Below the pieces are notes generated by a model. The model did not search any database. It was not told where the DNA came from and saw only the letters and a program-made list of their open reading frames with translations. Position numbers and translations under genes: made by a program. From assembly GCA_937981555.1 (NCBI GenBank), contig CALJOK010000058.1:1-41739 (forward strand): a stretch of 41,739 bases of DNA, given 5' to 3'. Positions 1-8,260 of this stretch are shown in pieces. Within the stretch, counting starts at the first letter, position 1; the number at the start of each line of letters is the position of its first letter. Source of the DNA: an uncultured Saprospiraceae bacterium (GTDB lineage: Bacteria; Bacteroidota; Bacteroidia; Chitinophagales; Saprospiraceae).

Positions 1-477
1 TCCTGCTGTTGGGTCAACTTCAAAAATTCTTGGTTGACCAAAATCAGTTACATAGTATTTTCCATCAACAATAGATACTGTATGTCCGATTGAACCTGCT
101 GGTAAATCCCATTCGCCTGTTTTGGTTTGGCTTGCTATATCGTACTCTACTAACTTAGCAGCACCTGGTGCTCCTCCTGCAAAATCTGCATTATCAAGTA
201 TGCTCAATAATTTTGTCCCATCACTTTTCAATCCCCAAGCTTGGGTGTAACCTGCTTCTGCATCAGCAAATGTCTCACCTGTGGGATTGGCTAAACTCAA
301 ATCAAACATCTTCACCGTCCCATCTCCTAATCCACTTACGTAAGCTATGTTATTAGCTATCACTATGTCTTCTGGGTAAAAATCTAAATCATCTGTCGTA
401 AGGTTCGATGGTATTTGACCTACCATGTTTATTGTTACGAGTAGTAGGATTAATACTTCTAGAAAAAATTTCTTCAT
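1..477 (-). CDS. Secreted beta-propeller-like protein, 3' end cut by window
   Basis: The minus-strand frame is open from an ATG at 475-477 to the window edge, giving the first 159 residues. The product begins MKKFFLEVLILLLVTINMVG, a signal peptide with probable cleavage after VGQ. It then shows propeller-like blades such as DIVIANNIAYVSGLGDGTVK, and later IVDGKYYVTDFGQPRIFEVD, in the style of SMP-30/NHL-type extracellular proteins. It lies 53 bases downstream of the four-domain lipoprotein gene on the same strand and may share its transcript. The family assignment rests on the blade rhythm only. The C-terminus, where a T9SS sorting domain would be, is outside the window. Confidence 0.7.
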   Translation of the reverse strand, partial: MKKFFLEVLILLLVTINMVGQIPSNLTTDDLDFYPEDIVIANNIAYVSGLGDGTVKMFDLSLANPTGETFADAEAGYTQAWGLKSDGTKLLSILDNADFAGGAPGAAKLVEYDIASQTKTGEWDLPAGSIGHTVSIVDGKYYVTDFGQPRIFEVDPTAG

Positions 478-530
478 TTTAGTTAAAATTTTATGAGTAT
501 AAAAATTATTAAAAAACTAATGTCTATAAA

Positions 531-1991
531 TTAAAATTTACCATTGTCATTCTTCCATTCTGACTTTGGAGGAATAGGTGCAATCACATCCCAATGTTCT
601 ACGATTTGTCCATTTTCAAGTCTGAATAAATCATAATAGGCAGTTGGTTCCTTACCTAGCTTTCCTTCGCTCAGGGTAAGAATAAAATTACCTTCGCCTA
701 ATACTTTATGAATCTTGCTATATTCCATCATCATCCCTTGTTCAGCCATCATTTTCATAGCACTACCTAAACCATCTAAGCCATCTGGGACATTAGGATT
801 ATGTTGTAGGTATTTAGTTGGATTGATGTAGGTCGCAATTTTATCCATTTGACCTTTCATGAAAACATTTTGCAAAAGATCCTTTACGACCTGCTTGTTT
901 GATGCTGTTTTTTCTTTATCAGTTATGTCGCTAGCTCCATCTGTTTGAGTTCTACCGCTTGGATTAGGGGGCTGTACTTCAATCAAGTTATCCCAATGTT
1001 CTACTATCAATCCTTCTTCAAATCGAAAAACATCGAAACCAATTTTTGGGCCGAAAAAATCATATTCGGTATGTGTAAAAACAAAATCTCCATCTTGAAA
1101 TGCACGGACAACTTTTGCTTTGAATCCTTGCGGTGGAGCATGTTGCATCACTGCGCCAAAGCCTGCTAAACCATCGGCAACACCCAAATTGTGTTGGATA
1201 TATTTATTAGGATTGATGTAAGAAATAGGAGTTTGATCTCCTGTATTAAAACTGTTAAGTAGTGCTACTACTTTTTCTTTGTTGGTTAATTCCACGTTTA
1301 AAAATTTATAACGTCCCATACTCATAGAGCTTTGGTTCATTGCTTGCATGAATTCTTTAGATATTGGTGCTTCCATGAAGGGTTGTAAAGAAGCGTCTGA
1401 AAGCGTTTTGTTTGCCCAATAAACGGCAACTACTTGCCTACCCGCTTCGTTAACACCTGTCAATCTTTGTAAAAAACCTTTTCTCTTACCCGTAAAATCA
1501 GTTTCCACTTTTTGATTTGTTACATCAAACTTAGTCATGTCTGTATCTGATTTTACGTCAAAAGCCATGATCTCAACAAATCGACTATCTTCTGCACTAA
1601 AAGATTTATCCATAGCATACCTCGCCATTTTCATAGTCGGGGCATCAATCATTTGGGCATAATCAGCGACAGAAGCATCGCCCATAAATTTATTCATTGA
1701 GGCAGTTGCATGAGCTAAACTTTTCCAATAAACCACTACCACATAATTCCCTTTATCATCCACCCCGCTTTGGCGTTTGATAAATCCTGGCTGCTTACTT
1801 GTAAAGTCACTTTCTACCTGTGCATCTCCTTTGGCAAAAGTCATCGGATTTGCATTGGAATTAATGTTGAAAGTGGTGACTTCCATTATTGTTTTTCCGT
1901 CCATAATTGTTTTTGAATTTTGATTCGTTGCACAACTGGTAATGAACAATGACATTACCAGAATGAAAATTGAATTTAAATTGATTCGCAT
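531..1991 (-). CDS. Four-domain lipoprotein: two ABM-like plus two SnoaL-like domains
   Basis: The 486-residue product starts with a lipoprotein signal (lipobox LFITSC, Cys20), so it should be membrane anchored outside the cytoplasm. Residues about 34-130 and 137-230 are a duplicated ferredoxin-like alpha/beta unit of the antibiotic-biosynthesis-monooxygenase (ABM) type. Both copies contain a DFT-K-GF---R-GV core and a V-VYW strand. Residues about 241-342 and 372-477 are two NTF2-fold SnoaL-like units, each with a Y-QHN motif, a DG segment and a closing EHWD. SnoaL-like proteins are small cyclases, isomerases or binding domains. Catalysis here is not demonstrated. Both halves have been internally duplicated, which is unusual. 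It is followed by a propeller gene on the same strand. The function is unknown; the domain calls are fairly secure. Confidence 0.8.
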   Translation of the reverse strand: MRINLNSIFILVMSLFITSCATNQNSKTIMDGKTIMEVTTFNINSNANPMTFAKGDAQVESDFTSKQPGFIKRQSGVDDKGNYVVVVYWKSLAHATASMNKFMGDASVADYAQMIDAPTMKMARYAMDKSFSAEDSRFVEIMAFDVKSDTDMTKFDVTNQKVETDFTGKRKGFLQRLTGVNEAGRQVVAVYWANKTLSDASLQPFMEAPISKEFMQAMNQSSMSMGRYKFLNVELTNKEKVVALLNSFNTGDQTPISYINPNKYIQHNLGVADGLAGFGAVMQHAPPQGFKAKVVRAFQDGDFVFTHTEYDFFGPKIGFDVFRFEEGLIVEHWDNLIEVQPPNPSGRTQTDGASDITDKEKTASNKQVVKDLLQNVFMKGQMDKIATYINPTKYLQHNPNVPDGLDGLGSAMKMMAEQGMMMEYSKIHKVLGEGNFILTLSEGKLGKEPTAYYDLFRLENGQIVEHWDVIAPIPPKSEWKNDNGKF

Positions 1992-1996
1992 TTTGT

Positions 1997-2531
1997 TTAA
2001 TTTAAGGTGATTGTAAATGTTGCCCCTGGTTTGAGATCAAAGCCTTCATAGATCTCAACAACCAAAATTTTATAAGAATCAAGTCTGAGACTTACCGAAA
2101 AATTATTTGACCTAAATTCTGTTACTTCTTGAGCATTATCGAAAGTCAAGTAATACCTATCATAAGTATCTGCTTCCAATATTCTAAATAAAATTCCGCA
2201 GTTAGGGTCATCCGATTGAGCTACTACTTCGAAAGAGATGCTGTTTTGATCAATATCAATATAGATTTAACAGATAGGCAGGGAATTCAACAGCAGCACA
2301 AATATTAGCTGTTGCTGCTAATGAGCCTGTGGGTACTTGGAATAAACCTTCGATTGCTAGCTCAGCTCTCATTGTGAATGCAGTTGACTAAAAATATTAG
2401 TTACAGTTACACTAAACCCTAAGGTGATAGGAATAATTTAGTTATCATCATCGTCATCACCACAAGAAGTAAACGGGGCAAATGAGAATAGAAGTCCTAA
2501 AAACAAAAAATTGATTTTTGAAAAGTTTCAT
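1997..2531 (-). pseudogene. Decayed secreted lipoprotein gene (frameshifts and stop)
   Basis: Translating the minus strand gives pieces of one exported protein in different frames. A lipoprotein signal reading FLFLGLLFSFAPFTSCGDDD lies near 2520-2440, but it is out of frame with the ATG at 2531 and is closed by a TAA after the Asp run. Further on are STAFTMRAELAIEGLFQVP at about 2390-2335 and, in another frame, YIDIDQNSISFEVVAQ through to a stop at 1997. The last piece is open for about 90 codons with no upstream ATG and only an internal TTG. The simplest reading is a lipoprotein gene inactivated by at least two frameshifts. The product family is not recognised. Confidence 0.6.
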
Positions 2532-2631
2532 TGAAAGATATTTGGTTATAGAATACCACAAAGGTATAGGAGGAGAAAATATCAACAATGGTAAGAATGT
2601 CTCAAAGGACTGTCAAAATGGGAAAGATTGA

Positions 2632-2814
2632 CTAATGTGCTTGGCGAAACACTTCTGGTGAGCTGCCTGCAAACTTCTTAAAATACTTAAAAAAATTGGT
2701 CGGGTCGCTAAACCCACTAATATAAGCGATTTCTTTTATGGAATGGTCGGTACTGATTAACAGTCTTTTTATCTGCATGATAATTCCACCAATTATTTGT
2801 CCAAATAAATAAAA
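2632..2814 (-). pseudogene. C-terminal remnant of an AraC-family regulator
   Basis: The minus-strand frame encodes the last helix-turn-helix of an AraC/XylS DNA-binding domain: RLLISTDHSIKEIAYISGF, then SDPTNFFKYFKKFAGSSP and EVFRQAH before a TAG at 2632-2634. This matches the conserved AraC signature (I-EIA---GF-----F-R-FKK--G-SP). Only about 60 codons remain open, up to a stop near 2815, and the residues before RLLIS no longer look like the first helix-turn-helix. The sensory and first DNA-binding helices are gone, so this is a gene tail rather than a working regulator. Confidence 0.75.
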
Positions 2815-3127
2815 TTACCCTAATTTTGGTAGACGAAAAATTAACGAAAATTAAAATATAACACCATTCAAAATAAGATTAGACAATCATTAAAAAATAG
2901 AAACTAACTTAATAAAGTTATCCTTCTTTCTATTCTTAACTTGATATTAATGATAAAGCAAATAGAAGTACTATAGTGAAAGCAGCCCCTCACCTTCTGA
3001 CAATTGGTTGGAAAAGTGAAAAATGAAGAAAAGAAAGGAATATTTTCTGTCACAGATTTGGAAGAGAAGAAATTGAAAGAAAAGGATAGTTCGTTTTGGA
3101 ATGTTGTACCTATGTTGTATCCTTAAT
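2815..3127 (+). other. Gene-poor stretch with a possible coding remnant
   Basis: About 200 AT-rich bases hold nothing I can identify. At 3016-3126 a plus-strand frame beginning with GTG reads VKNEEKKGIFSVTDLEEKK and ends SSFWNVVPMLYP. A second frame just upstream reads STIVKAAPHLLTIGWKSEK before a stop. The two may be parts of one frameshifted protein tail. The family is not recognised and confidence is low. Confidence 0.2.
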
Positions 3128-3164
3128 AAAAAAACCCTCATAACTCATTGAGTTACAAGGGTTT
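3128..3164 (-). terminator. Intrinsic terminator downstream of tRNA-Glu
   Basis: A hairpin with outer stem AAACCCT/AGGGTTT and inner stem TAACTC/GAGTTA is followed, on the minus strand, by a run of seven T. It lies just 3' of the tRNA gene. Confidence 0.8.
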
Positions 3165-3178
3165 ATGCTTCTTGATAG

Positions 3179-3250
3179 TAGCCCCTAGGGGAATCGAACC
3201 CCTCTTTCCAGGATGAAAACCTGGCGTCCTAACCGATAGACGAAGGGGCC
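3179..3250 (-). tRNA. tRNA-Glu (anticodon UUC)
   Basis: The minus strand folds as a complete 72-base cloverleaf. The acceptor arm GGCCCCT pairs with AGGGGCT (one G-U pair). The D-arm is GTCT/GGAC, the anticodon stem CCAGG/CCTGG with loop TTTTCAT reads TTC, and the T-arm is GGGGT/CCCTA-type with TTCGATTC. The discriminator is A and no CCA is encoded. There is a terminator just downstream and a consensus promoter about 110 bases upstream. Confidence 0.96.
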
Positions 3251-3357
3251 AAAAATATATAGCATAAAGTTTTTATGATATATATTTTCAGCCTTGATTT
3301 CGTTACTGTCCGATTGGATTCTATTTCAATTTTAAAAGCTTTTCTCTTAAAGCGATG

Positions 3358-3389
3358 CAAATATATGTTCAGTTTTTTAAAAAATCAAA
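3358..3389 (-). promoter_or_regulatory. Bacteroidota-type promoter for tRNA-Glu
   Basis: On the minus strand TTTG (3386-3389) is followed, after 20 bases, by TATATTTG (3358-3365). This matches the Bacteroidota -33 TTTG / -7 TAnnTTTG consensus exactly. It would give a leader of about 100 bases before the tRNA. Confidence 0.5.
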
Positions 3390-3500
3390 GTTTAGATTGT
3401 TTTTTTTTAAAATAAATAATCTTTTTTTTAAAAGCACTTTTTATTCGCCCATTTCAGGTTTTTCCAAAACAAAAAATAGATTTTTTTCGTTCAAAATGTA

Positions 3501-3528
3501 TTTGATAAAATAATTATTGTTACTTTTA
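3501..3528 (+). promoter_or_regulatory. Weak promoter candidate for gapA
   Basis: TTTG (3501-3504) and TACTTTTA (3521-3528) resemble the -33 and -7 boxes, but the 16-base spacing is short and the last base of the -7 box is off consensus. It is the best candidate in the 3251-3631 intergenic region, which otherwise is A/T tracts without a gene. Confidence 0.25.
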
Positions 3529-3631
3529 CACTAAGTAAATAGTCTAATAGACTAAACTCTTGACATATTATAAACCTATTTGAATTTTTTTCGTTTTACT
3601 ATTTTAATCTAAATCAAAAACATTTTCTCAA

Positions 3632-4723
3632 ATGACAAAAAGAATTGCAATTAATGGATTCGGTCGAATTGGACGATTAACCCTCAGAAACCTTTTAGCT
3701 AAAAAAGATATTGAAGTTGTTGCGATCAACGACTTAACTGATAATAAAACTTTGGCTCACTTATTTAAGTATGATTCTGCTCAAGGCGGATTCAAAGGTA
3801 AAGTAAGTGCAGATGACAAGTATATTACTATCAATGGCAAAAAAATTATGTCATTGACAGAAAGAAATCCTGCTGCGCTTCCATGGAAAAAGTTGAAGGT
3901 TGATGTAGTTTTGGAATGTACTGGTATTTTCCGAGATAAAGCTAAGGCTGGAATGCATTTAGAAGCTGGTGCTAAGAAGGTAGTACTTTCTGCTCCTGGA
4001 AAAGGAGAAGGAATTCAAACTATCGTACTAGGGGTAAATGATCAAAACTTGGATATTAAAAATAATATCTTCTCTAATGCATCATGTACTACTAACTGTT
4101 TGTCTCCTGTGATCAAAACTTTAAATGATACATGGGGAATCAAATATGGTTCAGTTAATACAACTCACGGGTTTACAGCTGACCAAAATATTCAAGATGC
4201 TCCGCATAGTGACTTACGAAGAGCACGAGCAGCAACAGTTAATATAGTTCCTACTACTACTGGAGCTGCAGTTGCAACTGGTTTGGTTATTCCTGAGGTT
4301 GCTGGAAAATTATCAGCAATGGCCTTTAGAGTTCCTGTAATCACAGGTTCATTAGTTGAAGTAAATGTTGTTTTGGAAAAAGACGTAACTGCTCAAGAGG
4401 TAAATGCTGTTTTTGCCAAAATGGCTAAAGGGAAAATGAGAGGTATTTTACAGTATACTGAAGATCCAATTGTTTCTTCTGATATTATTGGAAATAAGTA
4501 CTCTTCTATTTTTGATAGTTTATTGACCAATGTAATTGGTGGTAATTTTGTAAAAGTAGTCAGTTGGTATGATAATGAAGCTGGTTACTCTGCACGATTG
4601 GCAGACTTAACGGTTAAAATTGCGAAGTTATCTTCTGCAAAAAAGAAACCAGCTACAAAGAAAAAACCAGCTGCAAAAAAGAAAGCAGCTGCCAAAAAAA
4701 CTAGGAAACCAGCAATGGCTTAA
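3632..4723 (+). CDS. gapA: Glyceraldehyde-3-phosphate dehydrogenase with histone-like tail
   Basis: This enzyme oxidatively phosphorylates glyceraldehyde-3-phosphate to 1,3-bisphosphoglycerate in glycolysis. The Rossmann start INGFGRIGRL and the acidic residue in VVAINDLTD point to NAD use. The catalytic Cys152 sits in SNASCTTNC, the His in NTTHGFT, and the phosphate-binding segment NIVPTTTGAA and RVPVITGSLVEV are present. The catalytic core ends near residue 333, the usual family length. It is followed by about 30 extra residues rich in Lys, Ala and Pro, built from three units of the KKKPAx type with 12 Lys and no acidic residue. Such tails are typical of histone-H1-like DNA-binding proteins, not of GAPDH. 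pgk follows after a terminator, on the same strand. Confidence 0.96.
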   Translation: MTKRIAINGFGRIGRLTLRNLLAKKDIEVVAINDLTDNKTLAHLFKYDSAQGGFKGKVSADDKYITINGKKIMSLTERNPAALPWKKLKVDVVLECTGIFRDKAKAGMHLEAGAKKVVLSAPGKGEGIQTIVLGVNDQNLDIKNNIFSNASCTTNCLSPVIKTLNDTWGIKYGSVNTTHGFTADQNIQDAPHSDLRRARAATVNIVPTTTGAAVATGLVIPEVAGKLSAMAFRVPVITGSLVEVNVVLEKDVTAQEVNAVFAKMAKGKMRGILQYTEDPIVSSDIIGNKYSSIFDSLLTNVIGGNFVKVVSWYDNEAGYSARLADLTVKIAKLSSAKKKPATKKKPAAKKKAAAKKTRKPAMA

Positions 4724-4742
4724 ACCTATTTTTATAAAAAAT

Positions 4743-4785
4743 AAAAACACCGTGAAGTGAATTCTTGACGGTGTTTTTTTATTTT
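4743..4785 (+). terminator. Intrinsic terminator between gapA and pgk
   Basis: AAAACACCGT pairs with ACGGTGTTTT, the stem extends inward with one G-G mismatch, and a T run follows. gapA and pgk are therefore probably at least partly separate transcripts. Confidence 0.8.
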
Positions 4786-4827
4786 CGCACTCTCCTATCC
4801 TATTTAATCATCTCTAAAAAACAGATT

Positions 4828-6027
4828 ATGAATATAGATTTTAAAAACAAAAAAGTATTAGTTCGAGTGGACTTCAATGTTCCTTTGGATGCTAAATATA
4901 AAATCACAGATGATACTCGAATCAAATCTGCCTTACCTACCATTAAGCATATATTAAAAGCAGGCGGTGCAGTAATATTGATGTCGCATCTTGGAAGACC
5001 TCAAAAGAAATTAAATGAGGACGGAAGCATCAATGTAAAAAAATTCACCTTGGAACATCTTGTTTCTCACTTGAATAAAAAATTGAGAATAAAGGTTAAA
5101 TTTTGCAAAGAAACGGTTGGTAAAGAAGCCACTAAAATGGCCAAAGCTTTAAAGTCAGGCGAAGTTCTATTGATGGAGAATACTCGGTTTGAAAAAGGCG
5201 AAACTAAAGGTGATCCTAAGCTTGCTAAAGCAATGTCAACCTTAGCTGATATCTATATCAACGATGCTTTTGGAACTGCTCACAGAGAACATGCTTCTAC
5301 TGCTGTGATTGCTAAGCACTTTAAAAAAGGAAATAAAGCATTTGGTTTTTTAATGGAAAAAGAAATTGAAAACGCGAATCGGTTGCTTAATAATCCTGAA
5401 CGACCGGTAACTGCAATTGTAGGTGGTGCAAAAGTTTCTGATAAAATTATGTTGTTAGAAAAATTAATGAACTTGGCGGACAACATTATTGTCGGCGGTG
5501 GAATGGCGTATACTTTTATGCGAGCAAAAGGTGGTAATACAGGGAATTCATTAGTTGAACAAGATAAAATAAAACTAGCAACTAAGCTTTTAGAAAAAGC
5601 AAAAAAGAAAGGGGTCAAAATCTATTTGCCCAAAGACTCTGTAATTGCTGATTCATTTTCTGAAAAAGCAAAAACAGAAACGAAATATTCTATGCGAATC
5701 AAAAAAGGTTGGATGGGGCTTGATATCGGACCAAAGGCGCAAAAAGAATTTACAGAGGTTATCCTAAAATCAAAAACGATTTTATGGAATGGCCCAATGG
5801 GAGTTTTTGAAATGAAACCTTTCGCAAAAGGAACGATGGCAATTGCTAAGGCAGTAGCTAAGGCAACTTCAAAAGGTGCGTTCTCACTTGTGGGTGGTGG
5901 TGATTCTGTAGCAGCGGTTAATCAAATGGGACTCTCGGATAAAGTGAGTTATGTTTCGACTGGAGGAGGTGCGATGTTAGAGTTTTTGGAAGGAAAAGAA
6001 TTACCAGGAATTGCGGCGATGAAGTAA
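4828..6027 (+). CDS. pgk: Phosphoglycerate kinase
   Basis: This cytoplasmic kinase transfers the phosphate of 1,3-bisphosphoglycerate to ADP, the step after GAPDH. The 399-residue protein carries all family landmarks: VRVDFNVPLD, SHLGRP, ENTRFEKGE, INDAFGTAHREHAS, AIVGGAKVSDK, WNGPMGVFE, and the nucleotide-binding GGGDS and STGGGAMLEFLEG near the end. The start is set at the ATG at 4828 (MNIDFKNKK). The frame is open further upstream to 4765, but that part overlaps the gapA terminator hairpin and adds 21 unrelated residues. The length is normal for bacterial Pgk. Confidence 0.97.
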   Translation: MNIDFKNKKVLVRVDFNVPLDAKYKITDDTRIKSALPTIKHILKAGGAVILMSHLGRPQKKLNEDGSINVKKFTLEHLVSHLNKKLRIKVKFCKETVGKEATKMAKALKSGEVLLMENTRFEKGETKGDPKLAKAMSTLADIYINDAFGTAHREHASTAVIAKHFKKGNKAFGFLMEKEIENANRLLNNPERPVTAIVGGAKVSDKIMLLEKLMNLADNIIVGGGMAYTFMRAKGGNTGNSLVEQDKIKLATKLLEKAKKKGVKIYLPKDSVIADSFSEKAKTETKYSMRIKKGWMGLDIGPKAQKEFTEVILKSKTILWNGPMGVFEMKPFAKGTMAIAKAVAKATSKGAFSLVGGGDSVAAVNQMGLSDKVSYVSTGGGAMLEFLEGKELPGIAAMK

Positions 6028-6044
6028 ATTTTAAATTGATAAAA

Positions 6045-6090
6045 AAAACGTGTCCTCTCTTTAATTAGATTGGACACGTTTTTTTTTTGT
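6045..6090 (+). terminator. Intrinsic terminator after pgk
   Basis: AAAACGTGTCC pairs with GGACACGTTTT and is followed by a long T run. Confidence 0.85.
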
Positions 6091-6107
6091 AAAGACAGTA
6101 AATAGAA

Positions 6108-6160
6108 AACGGTTAACTACCATCTAGTAATTAACCGTTCACCATTAAGCATTAACCGTT
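6108..6160 (-). repeat. Three-unit AACGGTTAA repeat, probable rmlB terminator
   Basis: On the minus strand, AACGGTTAA occurs twice in direct orientation (6160-6152 and 6139-6131) and once inverted (6116-6108, TTAACCGTT). Units two and three form a 9-bp hairpin followed by TTCTATTT. It immediately follows the stop of the dehydratase gene and may terminate it. The same direct-direct-inverted plan, with a different unit, recurs at 12662-12726. Confidence 0.6.
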
Positions 6161-6162
6161 AT

Positions 6163-7224
6163 TTAAACTCGGTCTGCGTACATCTTATCATAATACTTTT
6201 GGTAATTTCCAGAAGTAACATTTTCCATCCATGCTGTATTTTTCAAATACCATTGTACGGTCAATCGTAATCCTTCTTCAGATTGAATAGAAGGCTCCCA
6301 CCCTAGTTCATTCTTGATTTTCGTTGCATCTATTGCATAACGTTTATCATGACCGGGGCGGTCTTTTACGAAGTGAATTAATTTTTTAGAACTACCTTTT
6401 TCCCGACCTAACTCATCATCAACGATTTCGCAAAGTACATGAATCAAATCAATATTTTGCCATTCATTGTTTCCGCCGATGTTATACGTTTCTCCATTCT
6501 TTCCATCATGGTAAATGACATCAATTGCAGTTGCATGATCCATTACCCACAACCAATCTCGCGTATATTTTCCATCTCCATAAACTGGAAGTGACTTTTC
6601 GTGCTTGATATTATTGATAAAAAGGGGCAATAACTTTTCTGGAAATTGATTCGGTCCATAATTGTTAGAACAATTCGAAATCACAATCGGTAAACCATAA
6701 GTGTGATAATATGCTCTTACGATATGATCAGAACTTGCTTTACTTGATGAATAAGGCGACCGAGGATCATAAGGTGTTTCTTCCGTAAAGAATCCAGTTT
6801 CACCCAAAGAACCATATACCTCATCAGTAGAAACATGATAGAATCTTTTGCCAGTAAAATCTTTCCAATTACTTCGAGCAGCATTCAACAAATTGACTGT
6901 TCCCAAAATATTGGTTTTGATAAAAGACATCGGATCTTCAATGGATCGATCAACATGAGATTCAGCAGCTAAGTGAATCACTCCATCAAAATCATATTTT
7001 TCAAATAAAGAATTAACAAAATCGGTATCGACAATATCACCTTTTTCAAAAGTGTAATTTTCAGCAGAATCAATATCACTTAGGTTTTCCAAATTACCAG
7101 CATAGGTTAATAAATCTAAATTAACGATTCGATAAGTTGGGTATTTATTGATCAATAATCGAATTACATGAGAGCCGATAAAGCCTGCTCCTCCTGTTAC
7201 TAAGATGTTTTTTTCAAAGGCCAT
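6163..7224 (-). CDS. rmlB: dTDP-glucose 4,6-dehydratase
   Basis: This NAD-dependent extended short-chain dehydrogenase converts dTDP-glucose to dTDP-4-keto-6-deoxyglucose, the entry to dTDP-rhamnose and related deoxysugars. The 353-residue protein has the glycine-rich GGAGFIGSHV, the THR/Asp-Glu catalytic region HVSTDEVYGS (the TDE triad of RmlB), the YxxxK motif YSSSK and the substrate segment NCSNNYGPNQFPEKLLPLF. It is the second gene of a likely two-gene operon, 88 bases after the UXS-type gene. The other rhamnose genes (rmlA, rmlC, rmlD) are not in this window. The sugar product is probably used for surface polysaccharide. Confidence 0.95.
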   Translation of the reverse strand: MAFEKNILVTGGAGFIGSHVIRLLINKYPTYRIVNLDLLTYAGNLENLSDIDSAENYTFEKGDIVDTDFVNSLFEKYDFDGVIHLAAESHVDRSIEDPMSFIKTNILGTVNLLNAARSNWKDFTGKRFYHVSTDEVYGSLGETGFFTEETPYDPRSPYSSSKASSDHIVRAYYHTYGLPIVISNCSNNYGPNQFPEKLLPLFINNIKHEKSLPVYGDGKYTRDWLWVMDHATAIDVIYHDGKNGETYNIGGNNEWQNIDLIHVLCEIVDDELGREKGSSKKLIHFVKDRPGHDKRYAIDATKIKNELGWEPSIQSEEGLRLTVQWYLKNTAWMENVTSGNYQKYYDKMYADRV

Positions 7225-7312
7225 AATAAGTTATTTTTTAGTCAGGTGTCATATAAACTATTCACAAGGTGAATTGAAGTCATCTTGTAAATCAAAATTA
7301 AATTAAGATGTT

Positions 7313-8260
7313 TTATTCTTCTACTTTAACTACAGTTTTAAAATATTCGTATGTCTTTAACATTCCATCATGTCGAGAAACTTTTGGTTCCCAATCTAAA
7401 ATTTCTTTTGCTTTAGTTATATCTGGACGACGTTTTTTGGGATCATCAGTTGGAAGTGGATGATGAGTCAAAGTCGCTTTTGGATTTCCAACCATTTCTA
7501 AAACTTCCTCTGCAAATTGAGTCATCGTAATTTCATGAGGATTTCCAATATTCACAGGTTGAGAATAATCACTCATCAATAATTTATAAATTCCTTCCAC
7601 CAAATCATCTACATAGCAGAATGATCTCGTTTGAGTTCCATCTCCAAAAATAGTTAAACCTTCTCCTCGAATCGCTTGTGAGAAAAATGCTGGCATTACT
7701 CGACCATCATCTACTCGCATCCGTGGCCCGTAAGTATTAAAAATTCGAATAATCCGAGTTTCTAATCCATGAAATGTATGATAAGCCATTGTCATTGCTT
7801 CTTGAAATCTTTTTGCTTCATCATATACTCCCCTTGGTCCGACTGGGTTTACATTTCCCCAATATTCTTCCACTTGTGGATGAACCAATGGATCTCCATA
7901 AACTTCAGAAGTAGAAGCGATTAATAATCTTGCTCCTTTAGCTTTAGCTAAACCACATAAATTATGAGTACCCAAAGCTCCAACTTTCATCGTTTGGATA
8001 GGCATCTTCAAATAATCAATTGGACTTGCTGGAGAAGCAAAATGCAGGATGTAATCTAAATTGCCAGGAATATGAACAAACTTAGAAACATCATGGTGAT
8101 AAAACTCAAAATGCTTTTCCTTAAAAAGGTGAGCAATATTATCCATGTTTCCTGTAATCAAATTATCCATTCCAACTACGTGGAATCCTTCTGCCAAAAA
8201 TCGATCACTTAAGTGTGATCCTAAGAAACCGGCTGCTCCGGTGATGAGTACTTTTTTCAA
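7313..8260 (-). CDS. UDP-glucuronate decarboxylase-type SDR (UDP-xylose synthase)
   Basis: This extended SDR resembles UDP-glucuronate decarboxylase, which makes UDP-xylose from UDP-glucuronate using bound NAD. The 315-residue protein shows [22 protein letters not shown], the active-site block [33 protein letters not shown] (YxxxK), and [13 protein letters not shown], all typical of the UXS group. The only start in frame is a TTG at 8258-8260, with a stop five codons upstream and no ATG available. It heads the probable operon with rmlB. UXS versus a close epimerase cannot be separated fully by eye, but the YWGNVNP block favours UXS. Confidence 0.88.
   Translation of the reverse strand: MKKVLITGAAGFLGSHLSDRFLAEGFHVVGMDNLITGNMDNIAHLFKEKHFEFYHHDVSKFVHIPGNLDYILHFASPASPIDYLKMPIQTMKVGALGTHNLCGLAKAKGARLLIASTSEVYGDPLVHPQVEEYWGNVNPVGPRGVYDEAKRFQEAMTMAYHTFHGLETRIIRIFNTYGPRMRVDDGRVMPAFFSQAIRGEGLTIFGDGTQTRSFCYVDDLVEGIYKLLMSDYSQPVNIGNPHEITMTQFAEEVLEMVGNPKATLTHHPLPTDDPKKRRPDITKAKEILDWEPKVSRHDGMLKTYEYFKTVVKVEE

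Noticed and set aside
168-356. 62-codon plus-strand frame
   Set aside because: It lies antisense to the partial propeller gene, which has a signal peptide and blade repeats; this frame has neither.
4765-4827. Longer N-terminus for phosphoglycerate kinase
   Set aside because: These 21 codons overlap the gapA terminator and are not part of the conserved Pgk start.
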